Positions 42,388-50,262 are shown, counted from the first letter of the stretch. The stretch is 51,051 nt of DNA from Microcaldota archaeon (GCA_027365175.1 DAHXNY010000001.1:1-51051); one strand, 5' to 3'. Notes: generated by a model from the letters alone, not told the origin. Program-made: numbers and translations.

Positions 42388-42806
42388 TCAACGCTGCAGC
42401 TTTAGAAAGGCATGTTCGAAAAGATGGCAGCTCCACTCGTAAACAGTATGGGCTTCCTCTGCCTTCATACAATCACTGCATCCTGCAAAGGATGTGTTTA
42501 CCGGCTCTCAGCTCTTCGAGAACTGGCTCATTTTGAGGTCTTATGCCCTATTCCCGAGTGCGACTTGCCCTATGTACGAGAGAGACTCTTTCGCCAGGTT
42601 TGTAGAAAAGGTTTAAGAATCTGATTGCAGACCTTTATTTACGTGTAAGTATGGCTGCGAAGTGGACACATTCTCTAATCACCTGTTTCTGGTCATTCGT
42701 AGTCATAGGGATAGACGCTTACAATACGAAGCCTATGTACCTGCTGTGCAATAAGGCTTCAACTCTTGCGTAAGAGCGTAATAATCTTTTTGGGTGTTGT
42801 GCTCTT
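42388..42806. other. Gene-poor stretch with hairpins; possible small RNA or peptide
   Basis: No recognised protein gene covers this 419-bp gap. Several hairpins can be drawn, e.g. gcatcc-tgcaaa-ggatg near 42479-42494 and, at about 42715-42782, a nested structure with outer arms acgcttac/gtaag-agcgt and inner arms gaagcc/ggcttc. A possible 40-residue ORF (42651-42773, MAAKWTHSLITCFWSFVVIG...) overlaps the last hairpin. Neither is convincing. Base composition is coding-like rather than A/T-rich, so a decayed gene is another option. Confidence 0.3.
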
Positions 42807-43148
42807 ATGCAAGTGTTAACTACTATTGTAAATTCTAAATCTTCCGGAATTAGCCTTAGTGAAAAGAAGCTGGTTCTGGTGTATGAGATAGGATTGCACC
42901 TTATTCCTACAGCTACGGAGTTCGTCAGTTATGTTGCTGCAAAGCATGGATTTTCTGAGAGCGGGGTATGGTATATGCTGAAATCACTTAAGAGGGTTGG
43001 GGTAGTGGACTTCACGGAGAAGGGAGAGGAGCAGAGACCTTTGACATTGACAGATACCGGGATGGTATTGATGAGGACTGTCCCGAGATATGGCAACGTG
43101 TCTTCGATGCAGAGCATGCGCAATGACAGGAGCTTCTCCCTCTCCTGA
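42807..43148 (+). CDS. Winged-helix DNA-binding protein
   Basis: A 113-residue protein with a wHTH-like order: SEKKLVLVYEIGLHLIPTATEFVSYVAAKHGFSESGVWYMLKSLKRVGVVDFTEKGEEQRPLTLTDTG. The segment from FVSYVAAKHGFSESGVWYMLKSL is a recognition-helix pattern and the following strand pair is the wing. It is probably a small transcription regulator; the target is unknown. It converges on the P-loop kinase gene with a 5-bp gap. Confidence 0.7.
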   Translation: MQVLTTIVNSKSSGISLSEKKLVLVYEIGLHLIPTATEFVSYVAAKHGFSESGVWYMLKSLKRVGVVDFTEKGEEQRPLTLTDTGMVLMRTVPRYGNVSSMQSMRNDRSFSLS

Positions 43149-43153
43149 AGCAT

Positions 43154-43690
43154 TCATATCTGAAGAGCTTCCAGGATTCTGCGTATGTTGGAGTCTGCAG
43201 AATTCTTAGTATAATCGTTTGCCAGCACCATGTCCGGGATTATATCGTCAGAGCTGGTCTCGGTTACATCGTTAAGTTCCTTTTCTGTAGGATCCTTCCC
43301 GTATTTTGACCTGTACACGCCTCTTCTGTAGACATCGTCAGACTCTATCTTGATAACCAGAAGGTCGAAATTCTCCTTTAGCAGGTCTACCTCCTCCTTG
43401 AATCTCACGTCGTCTATTATGAATGGCATCTTCCCTTCCTTCTTCACGTGATATATGAGATACTTGATCCATACGTCTTCGTCTATATCGCGCATCTTCC
43501 CTGCTATCTTTTGAAGCAGGTCGCGGTCCTTATCCCTCATCCCGAAAAGCTCCGCTGCCAGCTCCTTTATCTTGGATGATATGTGGACTACGTTGGAATT
43601 TATCCCTTTGTCGATCAGATCCTGCCTTAGTAGCGAGGCATAGTAGCTCTTGCCTACTGCCATTTTGCCTACAAACGCTACATTCTTCAT
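43154..43690 (-). CDS. P-loop nucleoside monophosphate kinase-like protein
   Basis: A 178-residue kinase. Walker A is VAFVGKMAVGKSYYA and a Walker-B-like strand is MPFIIDDVRFKEEVDLL. The pattern KIESDDVYRRGVYRS, then DVTETSSDDIIPDMVLAND resembles the phage T4 dNMP kinase/dephospho-CoA kinase group. It probably phosphorylates a nucleoside monophosphate. It is 4 bp downstream of the tRNA-binding-domain gene and likely cotranscribed with it. Confidence 0.75.
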   Translation of the reverse strand: MKNVAFVGKMAVGKSYYASLLRQDLIDKGINSNVVHISSKIKELAAELFGMRDKDRDLLQKIAGKMRDIDEDVWIKYLIYHVKKEGKMPFIIDDVRFKEEVDLLKENFDLLVIKIESDDVYRRGVYRSKYGKDPTEKELNDVTETSSDDIIPDMVLANDYTKNSADSNIRRILEALQI

Positions 43691-43694
43691 GCTA

Positions 43695-44024
43695 TCAATG
43701 TATTTTTGATCCTGGAATCAGTCTCTTGTCTGGTGTCAATAGGGCTATCTTTTTGCTGTCTTCTGCTGCAAGCAGCATGCCGTTCGATTCCGCTCCTGCT
43801 ATCTTCTTTGGCTCCAGGTTTACTATGCATATGACATATTTGTCTATAAGCTCCTCTTTTGAGTAGAATTCCCTTATGCCTGCGACTATCCTCCTCTCCC
43901 CTATTTCAGGACCCAGGTAGACTCGCAGTTTGTACATCGGCTTCCTCGCTTTTGAGTGTTCCTCAACGCTTACTATCCTGCCCACCCTTAGGTCAACTTT
44001 AAGGAAATCTTCTATCTTTATCAC
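43695..44024 (-). CDS. Free-standing tRNA-binding domain (EMAP/CsaA-like)
   Basis: A 109-residue OB-fold tRNA-binding domain: FLKVDLRVGRIVSVEEHSKARKPMYKLRVYLGPEIGERRIVAGI, then CIVNLEPKKIAGAESNGMLLAAED. This matches the C-terminal domain of MetRS or the CsaA chaperone. As a separate gene it may assist MetRS in trans. Confidence 0.9.
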   Translation of the reverse strand: MIKIEDFLKVDLRVGRIVSVEEHSKARKPMYKLRVYLGPEIGERRIVAGIREFYSKEELIDKYVICIVNLEPKKIAGAESNGMLLAAEDSKKIALLTPDKRLIPGSKIH

Positions 44025-44066
44025 AGAATCGATAGAGATTTAAGCAGGGATTATTTATATTCCTAT

Positions 44067-44609
44067 ATGCGGGCGTTCATAGCTGCAGATATTCCTGAGC
44101 ATGTAAGGGAGATGCTTGCAGAAGCGGCGCTATCACTTGGCCTTTCTGGAGTAAGAACCGTGGATAAAGATAATATGCATTTCACACTGGCCTTCCTAGA
44201 CGAATTGGAAAACGATAGAATAGATAAGGTCAAGAGTGCTATCGATAGGGTTCGCTTCCGAGGATTTGATGTAGACATTAAAGGGATGGGTCATTTTGGC
44301 AATCCTGGTGCCATATACTCGGCAGTTGCTTCCGGGGCAGGTAAGATAATTGAGCTCGCAAACTCCCAGCGTGCCGAATTGGCAGCTTCTGGTATTTATT
44401 TTGATAAAAAGGATTTTGTTCCGCACGTAACTATAGCCAGGATAAAAAGAATGGTTGATGAAGAAGTTTTAATGGGTGAACTATACAGGTTTGCAGATAA
44501 GAGATTTGGGAGTTATACTTTAGATACTATCTCGCTTTTTAGGAGCGTCCTTGGCCCTGACGGGCCGAAGTATGAAAAGTTATACGAACGAAAGGCTGGC
44601 AGTACTTGA
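44067..44609 (+). CDS. thpR: RNA 2',3'-cyclic phosphodiesterase (ThpR/LigT family)
   Basis: A 180-residue 2H phosphoesterase. The two catalytic HxT motifs are MHFTLAF (~39-45) and PHVTIAR (~117-123). It opens 2',3'-cyclic phosphates in tRNA-splicing products, which fits the many tRNA introns here. It overlaps the convergent hypothetical gene by 30 bp. Confidence 0.9.
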   Translation: MRAFIAADIPEHVREMLAEAALSLGLSGVRTVDKDNMHFTLAFLDELENDRIDKVKSAIDRVRFRGFDVDIKGMGHFGNPGAIYSAVASGAGKIIELANSQRAELAASGIYFDKKDFVPHVTIARIKRMVDEEVLMGELYRFADKRFGSYTLDTISLFRSVLGPDGPKYEKLYERKAGST

Positions 44610-45161
44610 TTGGAAATCCTCTTCTTTCTCATCGTTCTTCAGCTCCCCGGGCCTATATATCCTGTTCTCTAGGAGCAGGTCATAGGAAAGTCCGGTTTTC
44701 ATGTCTATTGCCACATGCCTCTTCTCCTCTCCGAACATGTCTATCTCCATGCAGTGGCCTTTGCTCGCTTTGTATATATCGTTAAATGATTTGGCATATC
44801 CTCTCCAGCCGTTCTGCAAGCCTATCGCACGTATTTCGATGTTTGCATTCCTCATGCGGTTAAGCCTTTTCTGCGCATCTTTTAGATCATTTGCTTCAAT
44901 TGGTAGAGCAGGCCTTATTGCCAATATCGCTTTTGAGTTTACATCATACGCTGTAAGTAGCATATCGAATGTAATAGATTTTGCGATAAGGTATCTCTGC
45001 TTCTCGGAGTATTTTAGGAATATGCCTTTGTTTCTTTCAACGGCGACGCTTCTTGACTCTATCTGCGCTATGGATGCATGATTTCTTTTGCCTGTGGTTA
45101 GATATAGCCTTTGACTGCCCATATTTGAGGCTGCTGCAGAGTATGGTCTGAAAAGATCCAT
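44580..45161 (-). CDS. Hypothetical protein
   Basis: A 193-residue soluble protein I do not recognise. It has a repeated alpha/beta feel (LIAKSITFDMLLTAYDVNSKAILAIRPALPIEANDLKDAQKRLNRMRNANIEIRAIGLQNGW, GLSYDLLLENRIYRPGELKND). There is no metal motif or membrane segment. It converges with thpR with a 30-bp overlap, so its C-terminus may end earlier in nature. Confidence 0.65.
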   Translation of the reverse strand: MDLFRPYSAAASNMGSQRLYLTTGKRNHASIAQIESRSVAVERNKGIFLKYSEKQRYLIAKSITFDMLLTAYDVNSKAILAIRPALPIEANDLKDAQKRLNRMRNANIEIRAIGLQNGWRGYAKSFNDIYKASKGHCMEIDMFGEEKRHVAIDMKTGLSYDLLLENRIYRPGELKNDEKEEDFQSSTASLSFV

Positions 45162-45264
45162 GATTTATAGATAGTGTGAAAAGTTATAAAGCGTGATATT
45201 ACCCTTTTTATGTGAGGCATTGGAATTGACAGACTGCTCTTAGAATTTAACTAAAATTGGTGAA

Positions 45265-45277
45265 GTTTTATATATAC
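45265..45277 (+). promoter_or_regulatory. TATA box for the surface-protein gene
   Basis: gttttatatatac lies about 45-57 bp before the GTG start at 45322, at the usual archaeal position for transcription starting near 45300. Confidence 0.5.
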
Positions 45278-45321
45278 GCAATGTGTCAATATAATTATTA
45301 CATTTTGCAGCGGGAGTTGGT

Positions 45322-47133
45322 GTGGCTGTGGGTAAAAAACGTGTGCGTTCGAAGAAGGAGCAGATATCGTTAGAGTACATGATGATATTTGCATTCGCAT
45401 TCCTTATAGTTGCGGTTGTTGTGGTCTATCTTTATGTCACAGGAGTACACAATACCACTTATACTAATTCATACTGCTATCTGACACCGGATATGCCCTG
45501 CCAGGGAATGTATGTGATAGGCAATTCCGTTTCTCCAACAAATGCAAAGGCATATGTGATATTTACAAACGACAAAGGGACAGGCATAAATGTTAGGCCA
45601 GGATCTTTCTACTTCTACCCTAGTACAAGCAATACAGTTTATTCTGGGGAGTGCATCCCCTCCAATGTGCCGCAGGGTGGTGTTGCCGTATGCAATGTTA
45701 CTGTTAACAACTTGAACGGAGGATTATCTGCAGGAGAGCAGATGAATCCTAAGTTCAATATCGCATACAGTGTTTGCAGCAATAATTATTGTAATGGATT
45801 GAGTGCAAATGCCCCTGTATTCAATACCACAGGCACAGGCACAACATATGTTGCAACCGGTGCCCCATCGCTGTATTATGTTACTGTAAAGAGTAGTAGC
45901 ATAAACGTTACTGTGGATGGAGTGGAGTATGCACCAGGTTCAAAACTGGCAGTGTTTAAAGGGATAAGATACACTCTGTTCGGAGAGGTTCCTGCAGGTT
46001 ATAATTTTGGTTCATGGACAGGCACAGGAGGAATCAGTATTGTTTCTATAATTTCCCAATCAACCACATTCACAGCAACAGCTAATGGAACCGTTTATGG
46101 GAGCAAGACTGGCACTACAACTTCATCAACCTCTACTTCCTCAACATCTACTTCATCAACCTCTACTTCCTCAACATCTACATCAACTACCTCGAGCAGC
46201 ACCACATCTACTTCTTCTTCAACTTCTACTTCATCCACATCAACATCGACCTCTACTTCGACAACTACGTCTACCAGGACTTCTACAAGCACATCCACTT
46301 CGACTTCTACAATATCTACCACAACCTCTACTTCGACAACAACATCCACTACATCTTCAACTACAAGCGTAAGCTGCACTCCTGGTTCGCAGAGTTACAC
46401 CTCTTCGGGGACCTATCAGTTCACAACACCTGCGGGATGCGGCACTTCGATCACTTATACAATAAGCCTTGTTGGTGGAGGAGGGGGAGGAGCCATACCT
46501 CAGCTGATGTTTTGCAATATCCAGCACACTGCAAGTCCGCCATACTGCGGATACTCTGCAGGAGCAGGCGGAGGCGGTGGAGGATATGAAGTTGTAACTG
46601 CTTCAGGATTGGCAGCAGGTACTTCGATTACGATAAATGTAGGTTCTGGAGGTGCGGCTTACTGCTCTGGCGGATGCATAGCTCCGGAGGGAGGAGATGC
46701 GAGCTACCCTGGCGGGGCAAGCAGCGTGAGTGCAGCAAACCTTGATGCAAGTGCAGGAGGAGGTGGCGGAGCTGTAGAATCTACACAGATATATGCTTCT
46801 GTGTGCAGCGGCAATCCGCCTCATGCGTCTGTTGCTGGAAGCGGTGGTACTGATACTTATAGCGGAAGCACAGTGATTTCTGTGCCAACAAATGATGTAG
46901 GAAGTGCGGGCGTTTCTGGTCCTGGTGCATCTTGTTCAACATACGGAGGTGCAGGAGGGGCTTCGGGAGGTAGTATGGGTGCAGGAGGGGCAGGTGCCAC
47001 ATACACAGTAAATGCAGGTACAGGTGGCCCGTATGGCGGAGGCGGTGGAGGAGGAAGCGGATCGAGTAGCGGAACAGGAGGCATGGAGGCAGCAGGAGGG
47101 GCTTCGGGAGAGGTAGTCATCTCCTGGAACTGA
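45322..47133 (+). CDS. Surface protein with pilin-type signal, Thr/Ser stalk and Gly-rich head
   Basis: A 603-residue protein with a GTG start preceded by cgggag. The N-terminus is basic then pilin-like: KKRVRSKKEQISLEYMMIFAFAFLIVAVVVVYLYV. This is the class III signal (cut before Q-I-S-L-E) recognised by prepilin peptidase. A ~225-residue globular part with paired Cys follows (YCYLTPDMPC, CIPSNVPQGGVAVC, CSNNYC). Next comes a ~90-residue Ser/Thr run (46118-46372), probably O-glycosylated. Last is a Gly-rich domain (GTYQFTTPAGCGTSITYTISLVGGGGGGA onward) ending VVISWN, as in Gly-rich phage-tail and adhesin modules. It is probably a large pilin-like adhesin on the cell surface. Confidence 0.8.
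   Translation: MAVGKKRVRSKKEQISLEYMMIFAFAFLIVAVVVVYLYVTGVHNTTYTNSYCYLTPDMPCQGMYVIGNSVSPTNAKAYVIFTNDKGTGINVRPGSFYFYPSTSNTVYSGECIPSNVPQGGVAVCNVTVNNLNGGLSAGEQMNPKFNIAYSVCSNNYCNGLSANAPVFNTTGTGTTYVATGAPSLYYVTVKSSSINVTVDGVEYAPGSKLAVFKGIRYTLFGEVPAGYNFGSWTGTGGISIVSIISQSTTFTATANGTVYGSKTGTTTSSTSTSSTSTSSTSTSSTSTSTTSSSTTSTSSSTSTSSTSTSTSTSTTTSTRTSTSTSTSTSTISTTTSTSTTTSTTSSTTSVSCTPGSQSYTSSGTYQFTTPAGCGTSITYTISLVGGGGGGAIPQLMFCNIQHTASPPYCGYSAGAGGGGGGYEVVTASGLAAGTSITINVGSGGAAYCSGGCIAPEGGDASYPGGASSVSAANLDASAGGGGGAVESTQIYASVCSGNPPHASVAGSGGTDTYSGSTVISVPTNDVGSAGVSGPGASCSTYGGAGGASGGSMGAGGAGATYTVNAGTGGPYGGGGGGGSGSSSGTGGMEAAGGASGEVVISWN
46118..46372 (+). repeat. Low-complexity Thr/Ser-coding tandem repeat
   Basis: Tandem acttcaacatctacttcatcaacc-type triplets encode an STSSTSTSSTST-like run. 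The repeat is prone to length change by slippage and would vary a surface stalk. Confidence 0.9.
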
Positions 47134-47179
47134 TCCGTCCTTTGTTCATATAGATATGAATTGGTAGGCATACGAATAA

Positions 47180-47192
47180 TTTTTATATATAT
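47180..47192 (+). promoter_or_regulatory. TATA box of the rpoD/ribosomal operon
   Basis: tttttatatatat sits about 55-67 bp before the rpoD ATG and is the only strong promoter before the rpoD to rpoN genes. Confidence 0.5.
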
Positions 47193-47246
47193 GCATGCAT
47201 AATATGAACGCAATTCTTAGGCATTTTAACATGGCTAGATGATTTT

Positions 47247-47816
47247 ATGAAGGTAGAGATGCTCGAAAACAACAGCAATTACATGCGCTTCAAGCTTAGC
47301 GGAAGTGATTACTCTACTGCAAATGCCCTGAGAAGGATGCTGATAAACAGCATTGATTGCTTTGCCATAGACAGAGTCACCTTCTATGAGAACAACAGCG
47401 TGATGTTTGACGAGTATATAGCCCACAGGATAGGCATGATACCTATAAAGACTCCGAAAGGGCACGATGAGAAGGATGAGGTGCTCTTTTCGCTTGAGGC
47501 TGAGGGGCCTAAGACAGTATACTCAAAGGACATAGAATCGAAGGACAAGGATGTAAAGGTAGCTAATGAGGACATACCGATAATAAAGCTCGGAGTGAAC
47601 CAGAAGATAAAACTTGATGGAAAGGCGGTGATAGGGCGCGGCATGAAGAGTTCGAAGTTCCAGCCATGCATAGCAACCTACAAACAGATAGATGATGACA
47701 ATTATGATTTTTATATAGAAAGCTTCGGCCAGATGCCGCCTGCTGAAATCTTAAAAAGAGCCGTAAGTATAATAAACAGCGAGCTAAAAGAGATAGCAAA
47801 AGAAGTGAAGAAGTAA
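47247..47816 (+). CDS. rpoD: DNA-directed RNA polymerase subunit D (Rpb3)
   Basis: A 189-residue alpha-like subunit: MKVEMLENNSNYMRFKLSGSDYSTANALRRMLINSIDCFAIDRV (dimer interface), DEYIAHRIGMIPIKTP and SFGQMPPAEILKRAVSIINSELKEIAK. It forms the D-L assembly platform. The Fe-S cluster insert of some archaeal D subunits is not present. The TAA at 47814-47816 is followed directly by tRNA-Leu without any spacer. Confidence 0.95.
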   Translation: MKVEMLENNSNYMRFKLSGSDYSTANALRRMLINSIDCFAIDRVTFYENNSVMFDEYIAHRIGMIPIKTPKGHDEKDEVLFSLEAEGPKTVYSKDIESKDKDVKVANEDIPIIKLGVNQKIKLDGKAVIGRGMKSSKFQPCIATYKQIDDDNYDFYIESFGQMPPAEILKRAVSIINSELKEIAKEVKK

Positions 47817-47918
47817 GCGGGGGTGGCAGAGTTTGGCCAAATGCGCAGGATTGAGGAGTTTTTACGCAAAATTCCTGTAGCTTTAGTGCTTGCGTGAGTT
47901 CGAATCTCACCCCCCGCA
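47817..47918 (+). tRNA. tRNA-Leu (GAG) with intron
   Basis: Acceptor GCGGGGG pairs with CCCCCGC (47911-47917), A73. The anticodon stem CAGGA pairs with TCCTG. The anticodon GAG reads from the TTGAGG loop and a short intron of about 15 nt follows position 37. The variable arm is long and the T-arm is GTGAG-TTCGAAT-CTCAC. It begins at the base after the rpoD stop and lies inside the rpoD-rpl18e transcript, so RNase P/Z cutting would separate the mRNAs. Confidence 0.88.
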
Positions 47919-47922
47919 TAAA

Positions 47923-48270
47923 GTGATTAACGTGATAGAAAAAGAGTATTTGAAAAGGGCAATCGCCGATGCAAAAGCCAGTGCTACTGACAAGAATAAG
48001 AAGAGGTCGGAGTACATAGTCAGGCTGATGTCAAAGCCGAAGAGGCAGAGAGTGAGCGTGAACCTTGCTAAGCTGGAGAAGCTTGCGAACAGCGGTGAGA
48101 ATGTGATCATTCCAGGAAAGGTTCTTGGAAGAGGCAGCGTGACTAAGAAGATAAGCGTTGCTGCAGTAGTGTACTCGGAAGATGCGGAGAAGAAGCTTAA
48201 GGAAGCAGGCTGCACAGTCATTGGCATAAAGGAGATGCTTAAGAAGGACAATGTAAGAATAATAATATAG
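47923..48270 (+). CDS. rpl18e: Ribosomal protein L18e
   Basis: About 115 residues from a GTG at 47923 (then INVIEKEYLKRAI); a GTG at 47932 is the other option. Starts further upstream lie inside tRNA-Leu and are not plausible. Features: KRSEYIVRLMSKPKRQRVSVNLAKLEKLA and VIIPGKVLGRGSVTKKISVAAVVYSE. Its stop overlaps the rpl13 start region (TAGTGATG). Confidence 0.95.
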   Translation: MINVIEKEYLKRAIADAKASATDKNKKRSEYIVRLMSKPKRQRVSVNLAKLEKLANSGENVIIPGKVLGRGSVTKKISVAAVVYSEDAEKKLKEAGCTVIGIKEMLKKDNVRIII

Positions 48271-48272
48271 TG

Positions 48273-48710
48273 ATGTTAATGGCAGAATACTTGATAGATG
48301 GAAGAGGAAAGGTTGTTGGAAGAGTTGGCAGCAGCGTTGCCAAGAAGCTTCTCTTAGGGGATTCTGTTTTCATAGTCAATGCAGAGGAGATGATTATCAG
48401 CGGACATCCAAAGAACATCGTAGCGAAGTACAAGAGATTGTATGAGCTGAAGGACAAGGCAAATCCTGAGCACTCTCCTTACTGGTCGAGAAGGCCCGAT
48501 CTTTTCGTCAAGCGCATAGTTAGAGGCATGCTGCCATACAAGAAGGCGAAGGGCAAGGAGGCATACAAGAGGCTCAGGGTATACATAGGCTTCCCAGAGG
48601 AGCTGAAGAAGCTCAAGGAGCAGGATGTTCATACAAAGAATGCTGAAGAGATATACGAGAATACGATGACTGTCAAGCAGGTAGTCACGAAGCTCGGTTA
48701 CGCAGGTTGA
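48273..48710 (+). CDS. rpl13: Ribosomal protein L13
   Basis: About 145 residues; the ATG at 48273 (MLMAEYLIDGRGKVVGRV) or 48279 is preferred over the GTG at 48270. Features: GRVGSSVAKKLLLGDSVFIVNAEEMIISG, YWSRRPDLFVKRIVRGMLPYKKAKGKEAYKRLRVYIG. L18e-L13-S9-RpoN is the standard archaeal order. Confidence 0.95.
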   Translation: MLMAEYLIDGRGKVVGRVGSSVAKKLLLGDSVFIVNAEEMIISGHPKNIVAKYKRLYELKDKANPEHSPYWSRRPDLFVKRIVRGMLPYKKAKGKEAYKRLRVYIGFPEELKKLKEQDVHTKNAEEIYENTMTVKQVVTKLGYAG

Positions 48711-48711
48711 T

Positions 48712-49254
48712 TTGACGACAGATGCAAAAAAAGAAGGATTGGAGAAATTAGACGCAGAATTGCAGAATCTTTACACAGGGCAGAGCCCTGCAAAGAAAGA
48801 GGCCAAGAGCAGCAAGGCAAAGCCGAAGAAGGCTAAGGTCGTAAAGCAGAAGGTCATCTTCGTAAAATCGAGGAGGAAGGCAGCTGTCGCAAGGGCCGTG
48901 CTTAAGAGCGGCACAGGAAGGATACTCATAAATGGAAAGAGCGTAGGGATGATAAAGCCTCTTGAAGTGAGGGAGCTCATACTCGAATCCATAAGAATAA
49001 ATGGCAGTGCAAAGGAGATAGCAGACAGATCTGACATAAGCATAAACGTCTATGGAGGAGGCATGAGCGGCCAGGCGCAGGCGGCAAGGACGGCGATTGC
49101 AAAGGCCATAGTTGCAGCCTCAGACAGCGAAGCGATGAAGAAGGAGTACATGAGTTATGACAGGACCCTGCTTGTGGACGATACAAGAACTGTGGAGCCT
49201 AAGAAGTTCAAGGGACCTAAGGCAAGAGCCAGGTTCCAGAAGTCCTACAGATGA
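48712..49254 (+). CDS. rps9: Ribosomal protein S9
   Basis: A 180-residue S9 starting at TTG (48712) one base after the L13 stop. The conserved part begins at about residue 47 (KVIFVKSRRKAAVARAVLKSGTGRILINGKSV) and ends with the canonical KKFKGPKARARFQKSYR tail that reaches the P-site. The first ~45 residues are a Lys/Ala-rich, probably disordered extension; archaeal S9 is usually about 135 residues. An internal start is possible. Confidence 0.93.
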   Translation: MTTDAKKEGLEKLDAELQNLYTGQSPAKKEAKSSKAKPKKAKVVKQKVIFVKSRRKAAVARAVLKSGTGRILINGKSVGMIKPLEVRELILESIRINGSAKEIADRSDISINVYGGGMSGQAQAARTAIAKAIVAASDSEAMKKEYMSYDRTLLVDDTRTVEPKKFKGPKARARFQKSYR

Positions 49255-49269
49255 TATTTAAGTGATACT

Positions 49270-49470
49270 ATGATGATCCCAGTAAGATGTTTCTCATGCG
49301 GCCAGGTAGTTGCCGACAAATGGGAAGAGTTCAGCAAGCGCGTCAATGAAGGCAAGGAGGATCCGCAGAAGGTACTTGATGACCTTAAGGTCAATAGATA
49401 CTGCTGCAGGCGCATGCTCATAGGTCATACCGACCTTATAGACGAGATTATAGAATATAACAAGAAGTAA
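49270..49470 (+). CDS. rpoN: DNA-directed RNA polymerase subunit N (Rpb10)
   Basis: A 66-residue zinc-bundle subunit: [20 protein letters not shown] and [21 protein letters not shown], with the CFSCG and YCCRR Cys pairs that bind zinc. The first Met may be extra. It closes the L18e-L13-S9-RpoN run. Confidence 0.96.
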   Translation: MMIPVRCFSCGQVVADKWEEFSKRVNEGKEDPQKVLDDLKVNRYCCRRMLIGHTDLIDEIIEYNKK

Positions 49471-49523
49471 TCTTGCAAGTTTGATTTAGATAGAGATAAA
49501 AATATAGATGGTACATAAGATTA

Positions 49524-49628
49524 GGGGTCGTCTGCTAGTCTGGTTAGGCTCTATGCTTAGGGAGCATATGACCCGAGTTCAAAATGGCTTTTGTGTTTGC
49601 AAAAACCATGAGGCTCTCGGCGACCCCA
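49524..49628 (+). tRNA. tRNA-Pro-like gene with T-loop intron
   Basis: Acceptor GGGGTCG (49524-49530) pairs with CGACCCC (49621-49627), A73. The anticodon stem TATGC/GCATA encloses TTAGGGA, reading AGG (Pro codon CCU). T-stem CCGAG (49573-49577) pairs with CTCGG (49616-49620), but the loop is 38 nt rather than 7. Removing about 31 nt gives the normal TTCAAAT. The insert folds with atgg/ccat and ttttg/caaaa arms, as expected for a splicing-type intron. The overall sequence resembles archaeal tRNA-Pro. An A at position 34 is unusual for archaea, so the anticodon reading should be treated with care. Confidence 0.7.
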
Positions 49629-49647
49629 ATAAATTCATGGTGAAAAA

Positions 49648-50262
49648 ATGGCTGAAGAACTGTTGATAGACCAAAACGTTTACCTAGAGGCAGGAATACA
49701 TATAGGGACAAAGATAAAGACCCCTGGAATGAAGAAGTTTGTTTACAAAGTCAGAGAGGACAGGCTCTATCTGCTAGACCTTAATACAATAGACGGCAGG
49801 ATAAAGGCTGCGGCATCACTGCTTGCGCAGTACGACACTAAGGACATCGTAGTTACGGCTTCTAGAATATATGCGGTTGCAGCTGCAGAGAAGTTCGCAG
49901 AGATAACAGGAGTAAAGGTAATAACCGGCAGAGTGATGCCAGGAATCCTCACAAATCCAAACCGTGAGGATTACATGGAGCCTGAAGTCATACTTATAAG
50001 TGATACAAGGAACGAGAAGCAGGCTGTAAAGGAGGCAAGCGAGACGAACATACCCATAGTGGCGCTCTGCGACACAGATAACTGGATAAAGTTCGTTGAT
50101 CTAGTAATACCTTGCAACAACAAGGGAAGGAGGTCACTGGCGCTTGTCTACTATCTGCTCTCAAGGCAGTTCCTGAAAGAGAAAGGGTTAATAAAATCAG
50201 ATGAGGAATTCAAGTACAAAGTCTCCGATTTCGAAGCGAAGATGGAGATGAAGGCGAAGTAA
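49648..50262 (+). CDS. rps2: Ribosomal protein S2
   Basis: A 204-residue archaeal S2 (Sa): EAGIHIGTKIKTPGMKKFVYKVREDRLYLLDLNTIDGRIKAAASLL, ITGRVMPGILTNPNREDYMEPEVILISDTRNEKQAVKEA and IPIVALCDTDN. The family length is normal. Its start is 20 bp after the tRNA-Pro-like gene. Confidence 0.95.
   Translation: MAEELLIDQNVYLEAGIHIGTKIKTPGMKKFVYKVREDRLYLLDLNTIDGRIKAAASLLAQYDTKDIVVTASRIYAVAAAEKFAEITGVKVITGRVMPGILTNPNREDYMEPEVILISDTRNEKQAVKEASETNIPIVALCDTDNWIKFVDLVIPCNNKGRRSLALVYYLLSRQFLKEKGLIKSDEEFKYKVSDFEAKMEMKAK

Noticed and set aside
42412-42624. 70-codon plus-strand ORF (MFEKMAAPLVNSM...)
   Set aside because: There is no ribosome site and no recognisable fold, and the composition is unlike its neighbours; RNase P and SRP RNA signatures were looked for here and not found.
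46095-46379. Val/Asp/Glu-rich ORF opposite the Thr/Ser repeat
   Set aside because: Its low-complexity composition is forced by the repeat on the coding strand.
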